Assembly: GCA_910585405.1 (NCBI GenBank)
Contig: CAJUDO010000004.1
Span: forward strand, 62,001 to 126,000
Direction of reading: 5' to 3'
DNA: 64,000 nt
DNA from: an uncultured Peptococcaceae bacterium
GTDB lineage: Bacteria > Bacillota > Peptococcia > Peptococcales > Peptococcaceae
Positions 42,661-51,498 of this stretch are shown one piece after another (positions within the stretch are counted from its first letter, which is position 1; every line of letters starts with the position of its first letter). A model generated the notes under the pieces. It made no database searches. It worked only from the letters and a program-made list of their open reading frames with translations, and had not been told where the DNA came from. Made by a program: the position numbers and the translations under genes.

Positions 42661-42718
42661 TTTTCATGGATTCCATAAGATATTATACTATCATTGTAAT
42701 AAGAATTGCTGCAGCAAT
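42661..42718 (+). promoter_or_regulatory. Promoter and palindrome upstream of the cassette 3 hydrolase
   Basis: TTTTCA (42661-42666) and TATACT (42684-42689) are 17 bp apart. The perfect 14-bp palindrome ATTGCTGCAGCAAT (42705-42718) lies about 15 bp past the -10 box and is a candidate operator. Confidence 0.45.
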
Positions 42719-42765
42719 AATAAGGTACCGTTTTCAATATTGTTTATTGTGAAGGAGTTGCGATT

Positions 42766-44811
42766 ATGACACGAGAAGCTATTTCCGACAAACTCATTGT
42801 TGTGGGAATTGATGGCATGGATCCCTGTTTAACACGAAAATATATGGCACGCGGTGTAATGCCTAATGTAGAAAAATTGATGAAGCATGGCTCTTACCGA
42901 GAAGATTTAGTATTAATGGGCGCTCAACCAACCATTACACCGCCATGCTGGACGACCCTTTCTACCGGTGCTTATCCCGCCACACATGGCATTACCTGCT
43001 TCAAAAAGCAAGGAAACGATATTGCCGATTTAGTGTACGGCATGGGATCTGACTCCTGCAAAGCGGAACAACTGTGGGATTGCTTTGTAGATGCCGGCAA
43101 AAAAACATTAGTATGTCAGTGGCCCGGCGCTTCTTGGCCACCAACGAAAGAAGACGCAAATCTGATGGTAATTGATGGCACACAGCCAACCTTTATTAAC
43201 ATGCTGCCGATTATTGACTCTGAGGAAGTGATCATCGCCGACGTAAAAACGGACGAAATCACATTCAAACCGATGGCAGCCAGTGACGGCAACGTGCCCT
43301 GTGTGGTAAAAGATTTAGAAGAAGTCGAAGTTGGCGCTGCTTTAAGAGATGGCGGTCACCTAACACATACCATCCTTATTTTAAAACCAGAAGATGGCGA
43401 ACACGCTTTAAGCGAAGCGCCTTATAATATTGCGTTCTCGCCGATAAAAGATGCCTCCGGCTGGATCTTTGCTCCAGACGACGCCAAAGAATTTATCGCC
43501 TTATTTAACTACGGCTTTTTGCGCCGCCCATGTTTGATTTTGAAAAATGAAGCTGGCATTTACGACCACGTTTCTATTTATAAAAATAAAAAATCTACCG
43601 AACCTATCGTAACATTGTATAAAGATCAATTTACCCGTGACATCTGGGATGAAGTGATTGACGGCGACAGTCCAAAACCTGCCACTCGTGATATGCTTCT
43701 GCTGGAAATCGCAGAAGACGGCACACATATTGAAATGTACGCCACCGGAGCCGGTAAGCCAGACAATGACAATCATTTCTATCCAAAAGCTTTGTATCAC
43801 GAATTAACAGAAAAAATTGGTCCGATTCCTACCATGGGGAATATCTCCGGTAAGAGCAAAAAATTGATTGGAGAATGCCATTTAGGCGCTTGGGAACATG
43901 AAGCAGACTGGCAAGCCGCTGCAATTCATTATTTAATTGAAACGAAAGACGTGGAAGTGGTCTTTTCCCACTATCACAATGTGGATGCCATGGGGCATCA
44001 AATTATGAAATATCTGAAGCAACGCGACTTTTCTCCTATGTCGGCCGAAGATTATGACGATTTAATGCAGATGGTTTATGAACAAGCGGACCGTTATATT
44101 GGCAGATATATGGATTTGTTGGACAATGGCTGGACTGTTGCACTTGTCAGCGACCATGGCCAGGTTTGCCCTGAACATGAACCGCACCTGATGGGAGATG
44201 GTACTGGTGTCAATATTCGCGTCATGGCAAATTTAGGATTTACCACCATGAAAAAGGATGCCGACGGCAATGAGTTATATGAAATCGACTGGGAAAAAAC
44301 CATCGCTGTTGCACCACGTGGTAACCATATTTATCTGAACATCAAAGGCAGAAACCAACATGAAGTGAAAGATGCCGATGGAAATATTACCATAATTGAC
44401 GGTCTGATTGATCCTGCCGACCAATATGAAGTCGAAGAACAGATTATGACCGCACTCTATAATTATAAAGATGAAAAAACCGGAAACCGTATCTTTGCAC
44501 TTGCTTTACGCAACAAGGATGCTATGCTGCTGGGATTGGGCGGCCCTGACAGTGGCGATATTATTTATTTTATGGCTGAGGGCTATAATATTGACCACGG
44601 TTGCTGCCTGTCCACCACGCAAGGCTGCGCAGAAACAAGCGTATCACCGCTTTGCGTACTGGCCGGCAAAGGCTTTAAGAAAAACTTTGTCACCGACCGG
44701 ATTATCCGTCAGGTAGATATTGCGCCAACACTGGCTTACTTAGGTGGCGTACGTATGCCGGCACAGTGTGAAGGTTCCATCCTATATCAGATTTTAGAAA
44801 ACGAATTTTAA
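42766..44811 (+). CDS. Alkaline-phosphatase-superfamily hydrolase (cassette 3)
   Basis: A 681-residue cytoplasmic protein of the type I phosphodiesterase/nucleotide pyrophosphatase superfamily, clearly paralogous to the protein at 22483-24507. Residues in order: Asp16 in GIDGMDP, Thr58 in PTITPPCWTTL (candidate nucleophile), Asp407 and His411 in HNVDAMGH, Asp463 and His464 in VSDHGQ, and a late His in NIDHG. It shares PGASWPP and VIDGTQP within the long insertion. GAAGGAG precedes the ATG. It is followed by a 17-bp-arm hairpin and then the permease. PhnA-type phosphonoacetate hydrolases also belong to this superfamily and can be LysR-controlled, which makes a phosphonate or phosphoester plausible, but these proteins are much longer. 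Confidence 0.87.
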   Translation: MTREAISDKLIVVGIDGMDPCLTRKYMARGVMPNVEKLMKHGSYREDLVLMGAQPTITPPCWTTLSTGAYPATHGITCFKKQGNDIADLVYGMGSDSCKAEQLWDCFVDAGKKTLVCQWPGASWPPTKEDANLMVIDGTQPTFINMLPIIDSEEVIIADVKTDEITFKPMAASDGNVPCVVKDLEEVEVGAALRDGGHLTHTILILKPEDGEHALSEAPYNIAFSPIKDASGWIFAPDDAKEFIALFNYGFLRRPCLILKNEAGIYDHVSIYKNKKSTEPIVTLYKDQFTRDIWDEVIDGDSPKPATRDMLLLEIAEDGTHIEMYATGAGKPDNDNHFYPKALYHELTEKIGPIPTMGNISGKSKKLIGECHLGAWEHEADWQAAAIHYLIETKDVEVVFSHYHNVDAMGHQIMKYLKQRDFSPMSAEDYDDLMQMVYEQADRYIGRYMDLLDNGWTVALVSDHGQVCPEHEPHLMGDGTGVNIRVMANLGFTTMKKDADGNELYEIDWEKTIAVAPRGNHIYLNIKGRNQHEVKDADGNITIIDGLIDPADQYEVEEQIMTALYNYKDEKTGNRIFALALRNKDAMLLGLGGPDSGDIIYFMAEGYNIDHGCCLSTTQGCAETSVSPLCVLAGKGFKKNFVTDRIIRQVDIAPTLAYLGGVRMPAQCEGSILYQILENEF

Positions 44812-44829
44812 GTAAATTAGCATAACTCC

Positions 44830-44876
44830 ATATCATGGTGGGATGACAAAAAAGAACTATCATCCCACCATGATAT
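44830..44876 (+). terminator. 17-bp perfect hairpin between hydrolase and permease of cassette 3
   Basis: ATATCATGGTGGGATGA (44830-44846) and TCATCCCACCATGATAT (44860-44876) are perfect arms around a 13-base loop; TTTTT follows four bases later. It is a probable attenuator or partial terminator that lowers permease expression. Confidence 0.7.
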
Positions 44877-44965
44877 AAGATTTTTATCCAATTTTTAAAT
44901 GATACTACTTGATTATACAATTCTCATCTCATATACTCTTTATCTTTTGAAGGAGGTTGAAATTT

Positions 44966-46438
44966 ATGTCAGAACAAACGAAAAGTAAATCCCACTTTAA
45001 TAGTGGCAAAGAAATTCTCGTTTTTTTAATCACGTTAGCATTTATGTTCTTGTTTCGATTTGTCCCCCCTGTTGAACCTATTACACCTTACGGAATGGCC
45101 TTACTCGGCGTATTTCTGGGCGTAATTTTCGGCTGGTGCTTTGGCGGCAATAACACTTTGTGGACGTCTTTATTTGGTTTAATTGCACTGGGCGTTACAC
45201 TGCCTGCCGGCGTATTAGGCGCAACCATGCAGGTATTTAGCAGTTATGTTTTTATCATTGTTCTTTTAAGCTTGTTTACAGTAGGTGCGTTATTGGGAGC
45301 CAATATTTCCGAATATTTAGTCGTGAAATTACTTTCTCTCAAATTTTTGGAAGGCCATCCTTGGCGGTTTATTGTTGTACTATTTTTTGGAGCTTATTTG
45401 CTCTCCTTTATGACAAACCCTATGGTAATCGGCATTTTCTTATTTAGTTTATATGAAACTCTGTTCACACAAGCTGGTTACAAACCAGGTGACAAAACGC
45501 CGACATTTATCATTATCGCAACTGCAATTATTGCTTTGCTGGAAACGATCAATCGTCCATGGGCTACACCGCAAATTATTTCTCTGCAAGCATTGGAAAA
45601 TGGTGCCGGTATTGCAGTAGGTTACGCTCCTTATATGCTCTTAATTATTGCATTCAGTTTGATTTTTATCGCTTTGATGGTTCTTTTGATGCGTTTATTA
45701 AATTGTGATGTAGAAAAATTGGCCAATATTGATTTAACCGAATTGAAAGAACGCTACAAAAACGGCCTGCATCCTCATCAAAAAGGTGTGTTAGTTGCTA
45801 TTCTCGTTCTGGCAATTGGAAGTATTGTTGTCGTATTCTTCCCAGCAAACCTGGGAGCGGTATCTACTTTTGTTACGGCGAAATTGTCAATTATTGGTTG
45901 GATGTTATTGGTAATTTCCTGTATGCTATTTATTCGGGTAGACGGCAAATTACTACTGGAACCCAAAACACTAGCCTCTAACTTCCCATGGCATTTATTG
46001 ATGATGATTGGGGTCGGTGTTACGGTTGGTACCGTTGTAGTTGGAGAAGGTACCGGCGTGTCTGAATGGCTAGGTAGCATCCTTGGGCCTATTTTAGGAG
46101 GTATGAACGACTTCACCATCTATATCGCCCTGGCATTTATCGGCATTGTTCTGACAAATTTGCTGAATAACAACGCAATGGCTATTATGCTGTCCTCTAC
46201 AGTAGTTGGTCTGTATTTGCAAGGTTTTATTGCCGATCCTATCTTGGCTATTATTATTGTTATTGTATCCACCACGTTTGGATTCATTACACCTGCATCC
46301 AGTTTCTATGGTGCTCTGATACACAGCAATAAATTTATTGACTCCAAATCTGTTTATAAGTGGGGACTCCTCATGGCAGTTTTCTGCCTCATCGTAACCG
46401 CTGTATTATTGTTTCCTATGAGTCACTTATTCTTCTAA
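44966..46438 (+). CDS. SLC13/DASS-type anion permease (cassette 3)
   Basis: A 490-residue polytopic protein with about 12 membrane segments, paralogous to the permeases of cassettes 1 and 2 (TPYGMALLGVFLGVIFGW near the start; TPASSFYGALIHSNKF near the end). The ATG at 44966 follows GAAGGAGG; an in-frame TTG three codons earlier is less well placed. It is 154 bp downstream of the hydrolase. The role is probably uptake of the hydrolase substrate or exchange with a product; unproven. Confidence 0.82.
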   Translation: MSEQTKSKSHFNSGKEILVFLITLAFMFLFRFVPPVEPITPYGMALLGVFLGVIFGWCFGGNNTLWTSLFGLIALGVTLPAGVLGATMQVFSSYVFIIVLLSLFTVGALLGANISEYLVVKLLSLKFLEGHPWRFIVVLFFGAYLLSFMTNPMVIGIFLFSLYETLFTQAGYKPGDKTPTFIIIATAIIALLETINRPWATPQIISLQALENGAGIAVGYAPYMLLIIAFSLIFIALMVLLMRLLNCDVEKLANIDLTELKERYKNGLHPHQKGVLVAILVLAIGSIVVVFFPANLGAVSTFVTAKLSIIGWMLLVISCMLFIRVDGKLLLEPKTLASNFPWHLLMMIGVGVTVGTVVVGEGTGVSEWLGSILGPILGGMNDFTIYIALAFIGIVLTNLLNNNAMAIMLSSTVVGLYLQGFIADPILAIIIVIVSTTFGFITPASSFYGALIHSNKFIDSKSVYKWGLLMAVFCLIVTAVLLFPMSHLFF

Positions 46439-46464
46439 AATTTATTTTTAACTAAGGACTACAG

Positions 46465-46497
46465 AAAGAAGCTACCTAAATTCACGGTAGCTTCTTT
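46465..46497 (+). terminator. Terminator of cassette 3
   Basis: AAAGAAGCTACC (46465-46476) and GGTAGCTTCTTT (46486-46497) around nine bases, ending in TTT. Confidence 0.7.
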
Positions 46498-46538
46498 ACG
46501 TATTTCTACATTTATTGCCCTGCCGGTACCATTATTTT

Positions 46539-46964
46539 TTATTCCGTCACAACAAATTCAGCAGAAATTGTTTCCCGCTCACTGTCTTCTTTTTGTACAT
46601 TGTAAGACAGGCGATACACCCCCGATTTCAATGTAGGATACCATTGGGTATCAATGCTGCCTTGCATCGTTTCTTCCAACGGATCTCCCACTCCGCAGAA
46701 ACCAGCCTCACATTCTATAGCCTGCCAACTGCCATCGCTTTGTTGTTCTTCCAATGTAGGAATGAGCCATATGGTATGGGCATCTCCAGTTTCATTGATC
46801 GCCTGCCATGTAATCTCATTGTCAGATAAACTATAACTTTCCTGAGCCATCTCCAAACGCAAAGGCGCTATCACTTCTGTTTCTTCTTGACCTTGCTGTA
46901 CATTGCATCCCCACAAAAAAACACAAAGCAATATCAATAACAGTCCTCTACCCCAACCTTTCAT
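46539..46964 (-). CDS. Small lipoprotein with an Ig-like fold
   Basis: A 141-residue protein. A lipoprotein signal ends in CVFLWGC (Cys20). The rest is beta-rich, with LRLEMAQESYSLSDNEITWQ and GVYRLSYNVQKEDSERETISAEFVV, resembling the Ig-like domains of small bacterial envelope lipoproteins. Function unknown. Single gene, convergent with cassette 3. Confidence 0.65.
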   Translation of the reverse strand: MKGWGRGLLLILLCVFLWGCNVQQGQEETEVIAPLRLEMAQESYSLSDNEITWQAINETGDAHTIWLIPTLEEQQSDGSWQAIECEAGFCGVGDPLEETMQGSIDTQWYPTLKSGVYRLSYNVQKEDSERETISAEFVVTE

Positions 46965-47144
46965 ACAGCCTCATCCTCTCTTTCCTGAGCCATTTTCCTG
47001 TTAAATTAAAGACGATTTTTTCTGCAATAAGTTCCATCTTTTTCTATGTCCTACACTGCCAAAACTTCTATATATCGAAAATGAACCGCACAGTATTTGT
47101 GGGCATCCTTTCCGTGCTTCCTGCAATGGGAAGCAACCTCATAC

Positions 47145-47173
47145 TTGTAGGAAAAGATATCTTATGCTATACT
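47145..47173 (+). promoter_or_regulatory. Promoter of the 153-residue membrane protein
   Basis: TTGTAG (47145-47150) and TATACT (47168-47173) with 17-bp spacing. Its position inside the upstream part of the longer open frame supports the later start at 47222. Confidence 0.5.
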
Positions 47174-47221
47174 GAACTACATTCACAAATATACAGTCAG
47201 ACTGAGAAGGGAAGTTTTCAT

Positions 47222-47683
47222 GTGAGTAACAGCAAAAAGAACAAATCAGAAGCATTAAAAAGTGAAGAAGCGATACAAGAAATCACACGGGAAGAAATAA
47301 AAAGAAACAGACTGATTGCCCTCGGCATACTGATCGCTGCGGCGGCAGGTATTTTTATTTATATAAAATACACTGCATATATCGGTTATTATTTAGCTTT
47401 ATTTGCTATTCCTTATGGAGCCTATGGATTATTTATGCCTTATAAAAGTGCAAGACTATATGCCAAAAAAGGCTATGCAATCACCTACTCCCGTCAAATG
47501 GGAACATTAATTGTCTCTTTAGGCGTATTGTGCATTCTCTACAGCAGACTTTATGCTTATTTTGACCAAACCCGCTGGTTCCTAATTGCACTCTTAGTAT
47601 ATTTAACACTGTTCTATTTCGCCATGTCCCTGCTGAACAAACGCTACATGACGAAACCAAATATGAAGCCTGAAAAAAAATAA
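47222..47683 (+). CDS. Integral membrane protein, function unknown
   Basis: A 153-residue protein. A charged N terminus (SKKNKSEALKSEEAIQEITREEIKRNR) is followed by four membrane segments between about residues 32 and 140 and a basic tail. AAGGGAAG precedes the GTG at 47222; the frame stays open 47 codons upstream but a promoter lies there. No family recognised. It ends just before the left end of the IS element. Confidence 0.6.
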   Translation: MSNSKKNKSEALKSEEAIQEITREEIKRNRLIALGILIAAAAGIFIYIKYTAYIGYYLALFAIPYGAYGLFMPYKSARLYAKKGYAITYSRQMGTLIVSLGVLCILYSRLYAYFDQTRWFLIALLVYLTLFYFAMSLLNKRYMTKPNMKPEKK

Positions 47684-47775
47684 CTATTTACCACAAAAGG
47701 GGCTGTAAAAAAAGTGCCTAAAAGAAAAGATCGCTGAGGTCGTGAGACAACAGCGATTTTTTGGTATAATTAATT

Positions 47776-49355
47776 ATGCCACTAACTAACAGTACCGATG
47801 GTAATTATACCATCCGTCAGCTGAAATTACCATTGGAAATCGAAAAAATAATAGATATAGCTGACCCAGTATATACTTTTTGTGAAGTCATGGCTCACCT
47901 AGACCTAACACCATACTTTGTAGATGATAAGGACTGCAAAACAGGCCGTCCAAAATGTGATGCTCAGAAATTACTGAAGGTAATACTATTCGCATTCATG
48001 GAGTATGGAATGTGTTCTTTGAGAGAAGTAGAAAAATTATGCCGCAATGATATCCGTTTTATGTACTTGCTTGACGGGATGAAAGCTCCAAGCTTTGCAA
48101 CCTTCGGGAATATTATCAGAAAAGAACTCACTGTTTCCATTGAACAGATTTTTAAAGACATCAATGCATATATCTTTGAAACAGAGCAGGTTGACCTGCA
48201 GCATGCCTACATAGACGGAACAAAGCTACAAACCGTTATAGCTGGGTATGGAAGAAATCCTGCCTCAAAAACAGAAGGAAAGTATTCGAAAAGCTTACTG
48301 CCCTGATTGATGCAATGAATACAAAAGTACTTGGATATCTGGGTGTAAAATTTGAAAAAAGAGAAGAATACGCCATTGAGTATGTGGAAGAATTATTGGA
48401 GAAATACAGCCTTGTAACAAATTTAGATATCCGTCGTTTTGTAAGCGGAAGAGGACATAGAAAAACACTGCAGCAGAAACAATATCAGGAAATGGAAGGA
48501 TATCTCAAACGGCTCAAAACCTATGCCAGACACATAGAAATTTGTGGGGAATGGCGAAACAGTTATGCCAAAACAGACCATGATGCAACTTTTATGCGCC
48601 TGAAAAAGGATTACATGGGAAATGACCAACTGCTGCCGGCATACAATGTACAGGCAACTATCTGTGACGAATACATTGCCGTAATTGATGTAAAGCCATA
48701 TGCTTCCGACCAGGACTGTTTCGTTCCGTTAATGGAAAAATTTAATGAATTGTATGGGCATTATCCGAAGTATCCGGTTGCTGATGCCGGTTATGGTTCC
48801 TACAATAATGATCTTTATTGTGAAGAACACAGCATGGAAAAGTATATGAAATTCACCATGTTTGAAAAAGAGACCAAAAATGAAAAATATCGTATGAACC
48901 CTTATCGTGCAGTAAATTTCAAACATGATGACAAAGGTAATATGATATGTCCAAACGGCAGAAAATTTATTTTTAAATGCAACAGAGCCGTGAAAGGAAA
49001 CCGTTATGAAAGGAGCGAAGAGCTCTACGAATGCGAAAACTGTGAAGGGTGTCCGCACAAAGCAGAATGCTGTAAGTCGGCAAAAGGCAACCGCACAGTG
49101 AGAATAAACAGAGAGCTTACTTCTTTTCACAGGGAAGTGATTTCAAACCTGGAATCCATACATGGTGCATTGTTATGTATGAATAGAAGCATTCAATCCG
49201 AAGGGACTTTTGGCATTATAAAATGGAATCGTTCTTACAAAAGACTCTTCCGGAGAGGAAAAGAAAATGCAATTTTGGAGCTCACACTCATTTCTTGTGG
49301 TTATAACCTTTATAAATACCATAACAAAAGGAATCGGCAATTATTGACAGCATAG
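47776..49355 (+). pseudogene. IS1182-family transposase, frameshifted
   Basis: Two adjacent frames (47776-48306 and 48315-49355) together make one transposase: a DUF772-like N-terminal part (PKCDAQKLLKVILFAFMEYGMCSLREVEKLCRND), then a DDE catalytic part with YIDGTKL, VADAGYGSY and a Cys cluster CENCEGCPHKAECC. After YIDGTKL the first frame turns into an unrelated tail, while the second frame reads NRYSWVWKKSCLKNRRKVFEKLTALIDAMNTK directly from about 48233. In relatives the motif is IDGTK-x-E-A-N-A-N-[KR]-Y, so about ten bases (E-A-N and part of A) appear to be missing. The element should be unable to transpose by itself. Confidence 0.8.
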
Positions 49356-49445
49356 TCATATGTCCAATAAATGTCTTTTTAGAAGCCTGTTTTGCGTCAG
49401 GCTTTTATATGTGCGCCTAAAACGTTGAGAACAAACAAAAATATG

Positions 49446-49492
49446 AGAAGCAGCCATGATAAACACCAATCGGTGCCATCATAGCTGCTTCT
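49446..49492 (+). terminator. Hairpin inside the right end of the IS
   Basis: AGAAGCAGC (49446-49454) and GCTGCTTCT (49484-49492) with inner ATGAT/ATCAT and CACC/GGTG pairs. It may terminate the transposase transcript. Confidence 0.5.
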
Positions 49493-49602
49493 TTATGGGA
49501 CTTTTTTACTGCCCCTTTTATGGTAAACTTATAAACTCAAAAAACTCGTACCAAGAGAAACACGCATTATAATAAATTATACATACTTATTTATAAGCAC
49601 TC

Positions 49603-50556
49603 TCAAGTACATTGTTGATTTTCCTCTTGCTGTTCTTCAGAGATATTTCTAATATATCTGCATTTCGGATAATTAGAGCAACCTAAGAATTCTTGTCCTT
49701 TGTGTTCACCTTTCGCCGCAACGCGAATAACAAGTTCTCCCCCACATCTTGGACACTTCAACGCGCTTAAATCATCCGTATTTTTTATTTCTTTTTTCCT
49801 CTGAACAACCTTATTCTGTTGTTTCTGTTGTACATCTTCAATATGCTTCAGCTTTTGAATCTCGTCTACTTGCGTAAGAGGATACAATTTTTTATATAAA
49901 GTGTCAATCTCTTCTGAAGATAATTGTTTCCCCACTGCAACCGCATTCTTTCGGATAGTTTCAAGAATATCACACCGCTTAATTACGCAATGATTCCCAC
50001 TTGTTAAAGTAACATTTTTCAATTCACAACGATCGCTAAAAACAATATAAGAATACACCGGAAGTGCAGGTTCTGCAAGAAAATGCTCTAACCATTTTAA
50101 ATGCACTTTATTTTGTATAATAGGATTAAAAAATTTAGATTTCTTATTTTTTTTCAATGACTGTGTCCAATACCGCTGAGCTTCATTTCCAAAAATCCAT
50201 CCACTATAATTTTTCGACTCAAATACATATATCCCTGATTCATGCAAAAGAATTACATCTAATTCTGTCGTTTCGCCATCATCTTTTGGTAAATAAACAT
50301 TAAATAAATATTTTCTATAACCCTCAAGTTTATCTAAATATTTGCAAATATAGTATTCTCCGATACGGCCCGTATCAGTTCGCACACTTTGATAAGTATT
50401 TTTCGTCTGAATATAGTATTCTGTTTTCTCGTATTGCTTTTTTTCTCTCAAATAAAGTACAAAAAAGCACAATATAGACACTGCAAATAAAAAAACTGCA
50501 GCTAGAAAAAACTTTGAAAATACATCCAAGTACAAATCAAACAACACATCCATCAT
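49603..50556 (-). CDS. Membrane-anchored NERD-domain protein with a topoisomerase-type zinc finger
   Basis: A 317-residue protein. A membrane segment is at about residues 16-35. The NERD nuclease-related domain follows at about 60-180, with GRIGEYYICKYL, TELDVILLHESGIYVFESKNYSGWIFG and VYSYIVFSD; the D...ESK arrangement is the nuclease-like active-site pattern. The C terminus has a topoisomerase I-type zinc finger (CPRCGGELVIR, FLGCSNYPKCRYI). AGAGGTG precedes the ATG at 50554-50556; the frame is open 15 codons further. Role unknown; NERD proteins are linked to DNA processing. It lies just outside the IS right end. Confidence 0.8.
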   Translation of the reverse strand: MMDVLFDLYLDVFSKFFLAAVFLFAVSILCFFVLYLREKKQYEKTEYYIQTKNTYQSVRTDTGRIGEYYICKYLDKLEGYRKYLFNVYLPKDDGETTELDVILLHESGIYVFESKNYSGWIFGNEAQRYWTQSLKKNKKSKFFNPIIQNKVHLKWLEHFLAEPALPVYSYIVFSDRCELKNVTLTSGNHCVIKRCDILETIRKNAVAVGKQLSSEEIDTLYKKLYPLTQVDEIQKLKHIEDVQQKQQNKVVQRKKEIKNTDDLSALKCPRCGGELVIRVAAKGEHKGQEFLGCSNYPKCRYIRNISEEQQEENQQCT

Positions 50557-50664
50557 ATATTGCACCTCTAATCCTATCCTTACAACAGTATTACGCCACA
50601 AGATTGGTCCTCAAATATATTTTCGCTCATCGCCTATTCCCAGATTTCAAATTTTCCTTAAAAT

Positions 50665-51498
50665 CTATTTTATTTTTCTGCCGCAGACAACCCTGTCCAA
50701 TCCCTGCCAGTCTTGCAGTATCTTCACATCGCCAAACCCATGGGAAGTCAACAGTTGCCGTACGGCATCACCCTGCTGCCAGCCCACTTCAAATGCCAGC
50801 CAGCCGCCAGAATGCAGCTGTGTCACAGCAGCAGCTGTAATTTTTCGGTAAAAATACAAGCCATCCTCTCCGCCCCATAAGGCCATACGCGGCTCCTGCC
50901 GCACATCTTCCGGCAAGGCTTGCATTTCTTCAGTCGTAACATACGGCGGATTGGAAATCAATAAATCCACCTTTCCCTGTAAATCGGAAAAAGGCTCTAA
51001 CAGATTGCCCTGACGAAATTGTACAGTTGTGCCGCATTGCGCATTATTCTGCATAGCAACACACAATGCCTCTGCCGACAAATCGCCTGCATATACAACC
51101 GTGTCTTTTTTATAATGGCTAATGGCGATAGCAATGGCACCACTACCAGTGCAGATGTCCAGCACAGTAGGCTGTAAAATTGGTTCCAACAACTGCAGTG
51201 CCCTCTCCACCAGACACTCTGTATCAAAACGGGGAATCAATACCGCTGGCGTTACCTGAAGTTCCAGGCCCATAAAATCTGTCTTCCCCAACAAATACTG
51301 TAACGGCGCACCAGACTGATACTGCATAATCATTCCCTGATATGCCTCAATCTGCACCTCGGTTGCCTCCATATCATCATGGGCCAACAGCAACGCCCGG
51401 CTGGTACCTAAGACATAACACAAAAGCAACTCAGCTTCTAGTCGTTTTTCACTGCCTGTTTCAGCAATTCCCCATTGCAACAATGCTCGCCTGTTCAT
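50665..51498 (-). CDS. prmC: Release factor glutamine methyltransferase
   Basis: A 277-residue SAM-dependent enzyme methylating the GGQ glutamine of release factors. The N-terminal helical domain includes LLGKTDFMGLELQV and LIPRFDTE; motif I is VLDICTGSGAIAIAI and the catalytic NPPY is in LLISNPPYVT. It overlaps prfA by one base, the usual order. Confidence 0.95.
   Translation of the reverse strand: MNRRALLQWGIAETGSEKRLEAELLLCYVLGTSRALLLAHDDMEATEVQIEAYQGMIMQYQSGAPLQYLLGKTDFMGLELQVTPAVLIPRFDTECLVERALQLLEPILQPTVLDICTGSGAIAIAISHYKKDTVVYAGDLSAEALCVAMQNNAQCGTTVQFRQGNLLEPFSDLQGKVDLLISNPPYVTTEEMQALPEDVRQEPRMALWGGEDGLYFYRKITAAAVTQLHSGGWLAFEVGWQQGDAVRQLLTSHGFGDVKILQDWQGLDRVVCGRKIK

Larger units (their letters stand above)
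47686..49527 (+). mobile_element. IS1182-type insertion sequence, inactivated
   Basis: Imperfect terminal inverted repeats flank a disrupted transposase. The left end reads TTTACCACAAAAGGGGCTGT and the inverted right end TTTACCATAAAAGGGGCAGT, and both continue into AAAAAAGT. A palindromic hairpin lies inside the right end at 49446-49492. No clear target duplication is visible. The family is judged from the transposase. Confidence 0.7.

Noticed and set aside
47081..47221. 47-codon extension of the membrane protein at 47222
   Set aside because: A TTGTAG-17-TATACT promoter lies within it and a better ribosome-binding site precedes the GTG at 47222.
48315..49355. Independent gene for the second transposase frame
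   Set aside because: It continues the first frame's transposase after a small deletion; treated as one pseudogene.
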